Of a stretch of DNA of 64,000 nt, positions 61,082 through 64,000 are shown piece after piece (the stretch's first letter is position 1; each line of letters opens with the position of its first letter). A program made the position numbers and the translations under genes. This DNA comes from Rhodamnia argentea (taxonomy: Eukaryota > Streptophyta > Magnoliopsida > Myrtales > Myrtaceae), in the NCBI RefSeq assembly GCF_020921035.1, contig NC_063156.1, forward strand, positions 3,348,001 to 3,412,000. The letters are read 5' to 3'. The notes under the pieces were generated by a model. That model made no database searches. It had not been told where the DNA came from and saw nothing but the letters and a program-made list of their open reading frames with translations.

Positions 61082-61119
<38 letters not shown>
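61082..61119. repeat. GA microsatellite upstream of the ProRS remnant
   Basis: A pure GA run of about 19 units, roughly 200 bases upstream of the first ProRS exon remnant. It would lie in its promoter or leader. Confidence 0.9.
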
Positions 61120-61121
<2 letters not shown>

Positions 61122-61499
61122 GGTTCTTACTGGATAGTGTCTTGACAGGCCCGTCAATCGTTTCACAATCGAAGTGAAGGTGGTAAGATCACAGCCAAGC
61201 GAAGAAGTTGGCAGTTAAAAATAGGAGCTTGCTAAAACCCTAAATCAGAGGCTTCAAGTTCGTGAATCGTCAAAGATTTGGACAGGGCAGGGTTGACCAG
61301 CCAATCCCAACCAAAATGAAAATTAAAACTGGCCTATCTTTTCCTCTCTTTTTTTTGGTTATCTTTTCCTTCTTCGGTTTCTTAAAAAGTCTGCAAATTT
61401 CTTCTTCATTCTTCAATATTCCAAAATAAGCGTTTGGTGGTACCATAAGAAATTTACTTTAAGAGTTTTTCTTCTAGGTTACCACCAAGCCTACTGTTT

Positions 61500-62635
61500 G
61501 TTCATGGGCATGAAAGAAGATTCTTGACCTCCGCTCGGATTTTCACTTACAATTTCGATGGCGGATTGGGGATGGGTGCTCCACCTCGTTCTGGTTTGAT
61601 CATTGGCACGACAGGGGTCCGCTGTACAAGTTCTTTTCCAATGCAGATATATATCAATCGGGCATCCCAAGGAAGGCCTCGGTTATGGACTTTGTGTCTT
61701 CGATGTAGCAACCTTCTTATGCGTTAACCACCTTCACTTCCCGGCCCGAGGATGCTCCAGTACTCACCACGGGACGAGTCGATCGATTCTCATGGGTGAA
61801 TCATCACTCGGGCTCTTTCTCTATATCCTCGGCGTGGGAGGCCATCGGACACAAAGGGAATGTTGCCCCATGGTCTTCGTTCATATGGGATAGATGCATT
61901 ATTCCGAGGCATGGTTTCCTCCTTTGGCTAGCCACCCTTAATCGACTACCGACCCGGGTATTTTTGTTAAATTACCGTAGAATTACGGAAGTTGTTTGCG
62001 GCTTTTGTCAATGTAGACCCGACTCGATCGATCATTTATTTTTCGCATGTAAAGCTACGGCCACCCTTGTCTTGGCCTGGGTTGAGAGATGCAATCTGAT
62101 ATGGCGTAACGCGAATTGGCAGGCCAATCTTGAATGGGTCATTCACAATACTAGGGGACAGCTTTTTCATCAACGGGTTGCTCGGTTATCCTTTGCGGCT
62201 ACATGTTATATTATCCGGACAGAACGCAATCATATTCTATTCGGAGATCACACTTTCTATGGGCCCGCACTTTTGAAACATCTTGAGAGGGTCGTCCGAG
62301 ACAAAGCCCTCACTTTTGATCATGTTGAGGATACCCCTCGTAATAGGCGGATGCAAATTAGTTGGGGGATCTCGTCGTCTATCTTTCACTAGGGAGTTCT
62401 TGCCCTTATTTGTGGCGTTTCTTCCCTGCGGGGTTGTATTTTAGCCGTTTATTACTATAGGCTGTGTATATGTGCTTCGGCCTTTCGCTTTGCTTTTGTT
62501 TAGCTGTAACACCTTTGCACCCACTATGAAACTTCCAAGTGTTGTAACGGGTACGAGGTTTTTGTGTTCGGCTACCCCTTTGTAAGTAGCGTTGTGAAAA
62601 GTTAATATATTTTTTACCTTACCAAAAAAAAAAAA
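61500..62635 (+). mobile_element. 5'-truncated LINE (non-LTR retrotransposon) 3' end
   Basis: An open frame, usable from about 61796 to its stop at 62390-62392, encodes the C-terminal part of a plant L1-type ORF2. FIWDRCIIPRHGFLLWLA followed by RLPTR and CGFCQCRPDSIDHLFFAC is the zinc-binding domain found after plant reverse transcriptases (zf-RVT). The reverse transcriptase and endonuclease are missing. A 3' UTR of about 230 bases and 12 A residues at 62624-62635 complete the structure. The left boundary is approximate, and I could not find a clean target duplication. Stop codons upstream of 61796 in the same frame show decay. Confidence 0.75.
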
Positions 62636-63617
62636 GGAAATTTTTCTTGAGAACATTAATTTACAAAACTATTTTTGTCCTTAAAATAGGTTATTATTAT
62701 CATTTTGCAAACACGTCCTCGAAAAATAAAAGATGAGAACATAATTCTTTTCGATACGTTATTAAATATATAACGAAATCGAATGAACGGCGACTAGTTA
62801 GCGCGGGGGCGTGACCAAGTACAAAAGAGAAGTATCCTTCGACTTCTCTCGTGTCAAATGCTTCATTTCCATTACCAGATGTTTTTCTAGGACCACGGGA
62901 CCTTCCATATCCAGTGCCGTTCATTAGCATCTCCGAATTCTTCGTTCACTGTAAAAGCCAGTGGTAGCCTGACTTTCGCTGAATGGGTGTACCATCTGAT
63001 GTTACCATGCCAAATGAGGGTGGTTGTCTTCCGGTGTTGTCGCCGTACAAAGAGGCACATCTGCCTTCTTACATTATGATTCATAGCTCCAACAAATGCT
63101 TACCAACAGACAAGCATAATTTGCATATGCCTTACCAATCTCTAGACCTTATAAATGGATGGGTCGAGTTGGATCGGCAACCTCATAGCCGTTAAAACTT
63201 TTCAATCTCCTACATGACATCATAAAACCTGAAAAGCATTGTAGTGCAACATTAGTTAAAGGACCAAATGAACAAATTTTTATTGCCCATGGGCTTCATA
63301 GAACTGTCATCTGTGAATTCGAATGGATAGACAACTTCAGCTACACATTCACCAACCAAAAAAAAAAATCAAATGTTTAGGGCAAAAATTTGTAAGGTCG
63401 GAAATGGTACTGCCAATCGATATACCCAACACTATCCCCCAGTGTTCTCGTATCCCCTGAAACTTTGCCAGGGAAAACCGAAAGTAAACAAGAAGAAACA
63501 GAAGTGGCCGAAAAACAATTAGGAACAGAAGATGGTCTCCTTTTGGCAATATGACGGTGCGAATCCAAGCATTTGAATTTGGAAATAACTTAGCCACAAA
63601 AAATCCACAGGACTGCA
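62636..63617. other. Spacer and 3' UTR side of the right-edge gene
   Basis: No separate gene is supported. The region nearest 63618 would be the 3' UTR of the minus-strand gene that leaves the window. Open frames at 63349-63660 overlap that exon in a different frame. Confidence 0.4.
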
Positions 63618-64000
63618 TCAGCTGGCTTCGGGAGGAACCACCCTTAAGCTTCTCATCCACTCGCAGAAGCTAGGATCATCGAAGTGAAGGAAACTGCTTT
63701 TAAGCTTTGTCCTCTGTTCTGCCGTCAAACTTCGAAGTTGTTGGAATCTTGCTTCCTGCGAATCAAAATCAAATTGCATATTCAATCCACACTCTTAATC
63801 CTTGAACTTAGTATATCAAGCCTCACCTTAAAAACATGAAACAACATTTGGATGTACAGATAAGTGAGAGTAAATTTATGAATTTCCCATCAACAATAAA
63901 AAAACACAAAGGGAACGAATAAATAGTACGATGCGATGCTAGTTTTTACCACTTACCTGTTCATAAGGAGGATCCTTGTGTGCCGGAATCAAACGGGAAA
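63618..64000 (-). CDS. 3' end of an unidentified gene (last two exons, partial)
   Basis: Two minus-strand exons are supported: 63957-64000 (cut by the window edge) and 63618-63755. The donor GTAAGT and an acceptor CAG join them in phase 0. The joined C-terminus reads RLIPAHKDPPYEQ, then EARFQQLRSLTAEQRTKL and continues to DDPSFCEWMRSLRVVPPEAS, then TGA. It looks like genuine coding sequence (clean splice sites, charged and helical composition), but I do not recognise the family. Confidence 0.65.

Noticed and set aside
1-64000. CRISPR array, bacterial defence system, operon or organelle-derived block
   Set aside because: The repeats are microsatellites and plant MITEs, and the genes are intron-bearing plant nuclear genes. 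Nothing indicates a prokaryotic or organellar segment.

Overview
This is a plant nuclear window, almost certainly from a eudicot. It is AT-rich, intron-rich DNA with land-plant-specific gene families: an R2R3-MYB, an Aux/IAA, a PLS-class PPR protein, the meiotic axis protein ASY3 and a plastid protoporphyrinogen oxidase. Non-autonomous transposons, (GA/CT)n microsatellites, a tRNA-derived SINE and LINE remnants fill much of the spacer DNA. The GC-rich cores inside AT-rich inverted-repeat elements recall Myrtaceae such as Eucalyptus, but that placement is a weak inference.

Layout. From 1.2 to 3 kb there is a complete R2R3-MYB gene of the MYB86/MYB55/MYB61 type (minus strand, 3 exons). From 3 to 25 kb I find no gene. 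That stretch holds nested or adjacent repeats: a hAT-like MITE with an 8-bp target duplication (4393-4959), a 1-kb terminal-inverted-repeat element with a C-rich core (9792-10813), a 59-bp tandem-repeat element (14244-14616), two further inverted-repeat elements with GC-rich cores (15521-16222, 18815-19438), a LINE 3' end (about 21131-21850), a degenerate tandem array (22.7-23.1 kb) and a palindromic element (24465-24886) just upstream of the next gene. From 25.0 to 27.3 kb is an intronless mitochondrial-type PPR gene (plus). From 28.2 to 34.4 kb is ASY3 (minus; nine coding exons plus a 5' UTR exon). Head-to-head with it is chloroplast protoporphyrinogen oxidase PPO1 (35.5-40.8 kb, plus, 9 exons). 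At 45.3-46.3 kb is a small non-canonical Aux/IAA gene (IAA20/30/31 type, plus). At 47.9-51.0 kb is a GH28 polygalacturonase-like gene (minus). At 57.9-60.9 kb is a decayed cytosolic prolyl-tRNA synthetase locus (minus). It is followed by a 5'-truncated LINE (about 61.5-62.6 kb). The 3' end of an unidentified gene leaves the right edge (63.6-64.0 kb, minus).

The genes form no operon or evident pathway. They act separately in transcription control, organelle RNA processing, meiosis, tetrapyrrole synthesis, auxin response and pectin turnover. The intron-exon structures were reconstructed by hand from splice sites, reading phase and remembered family homology. For ASY3, PPO1, the Aux/IAA, the MYB and GH28 the phases close exactly, giving predicted lengths of about 789, 537, 153, 435 and 471 aa.

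The most notable findings are: the ProRS locus, with splice sites still recognisable but two in-frame stops, a 1-nt deletion and loss of the motif-3/anticodon-binding region; a SINE and a hAT MITE with intact target duplications; the GH28 gene, whose start lies on an 18-bp coding segment and whose catalytic His motif is replaced; and the C-rich core of the 1-kb element, open in three frames. I found no evidence of a wholly new biological system.
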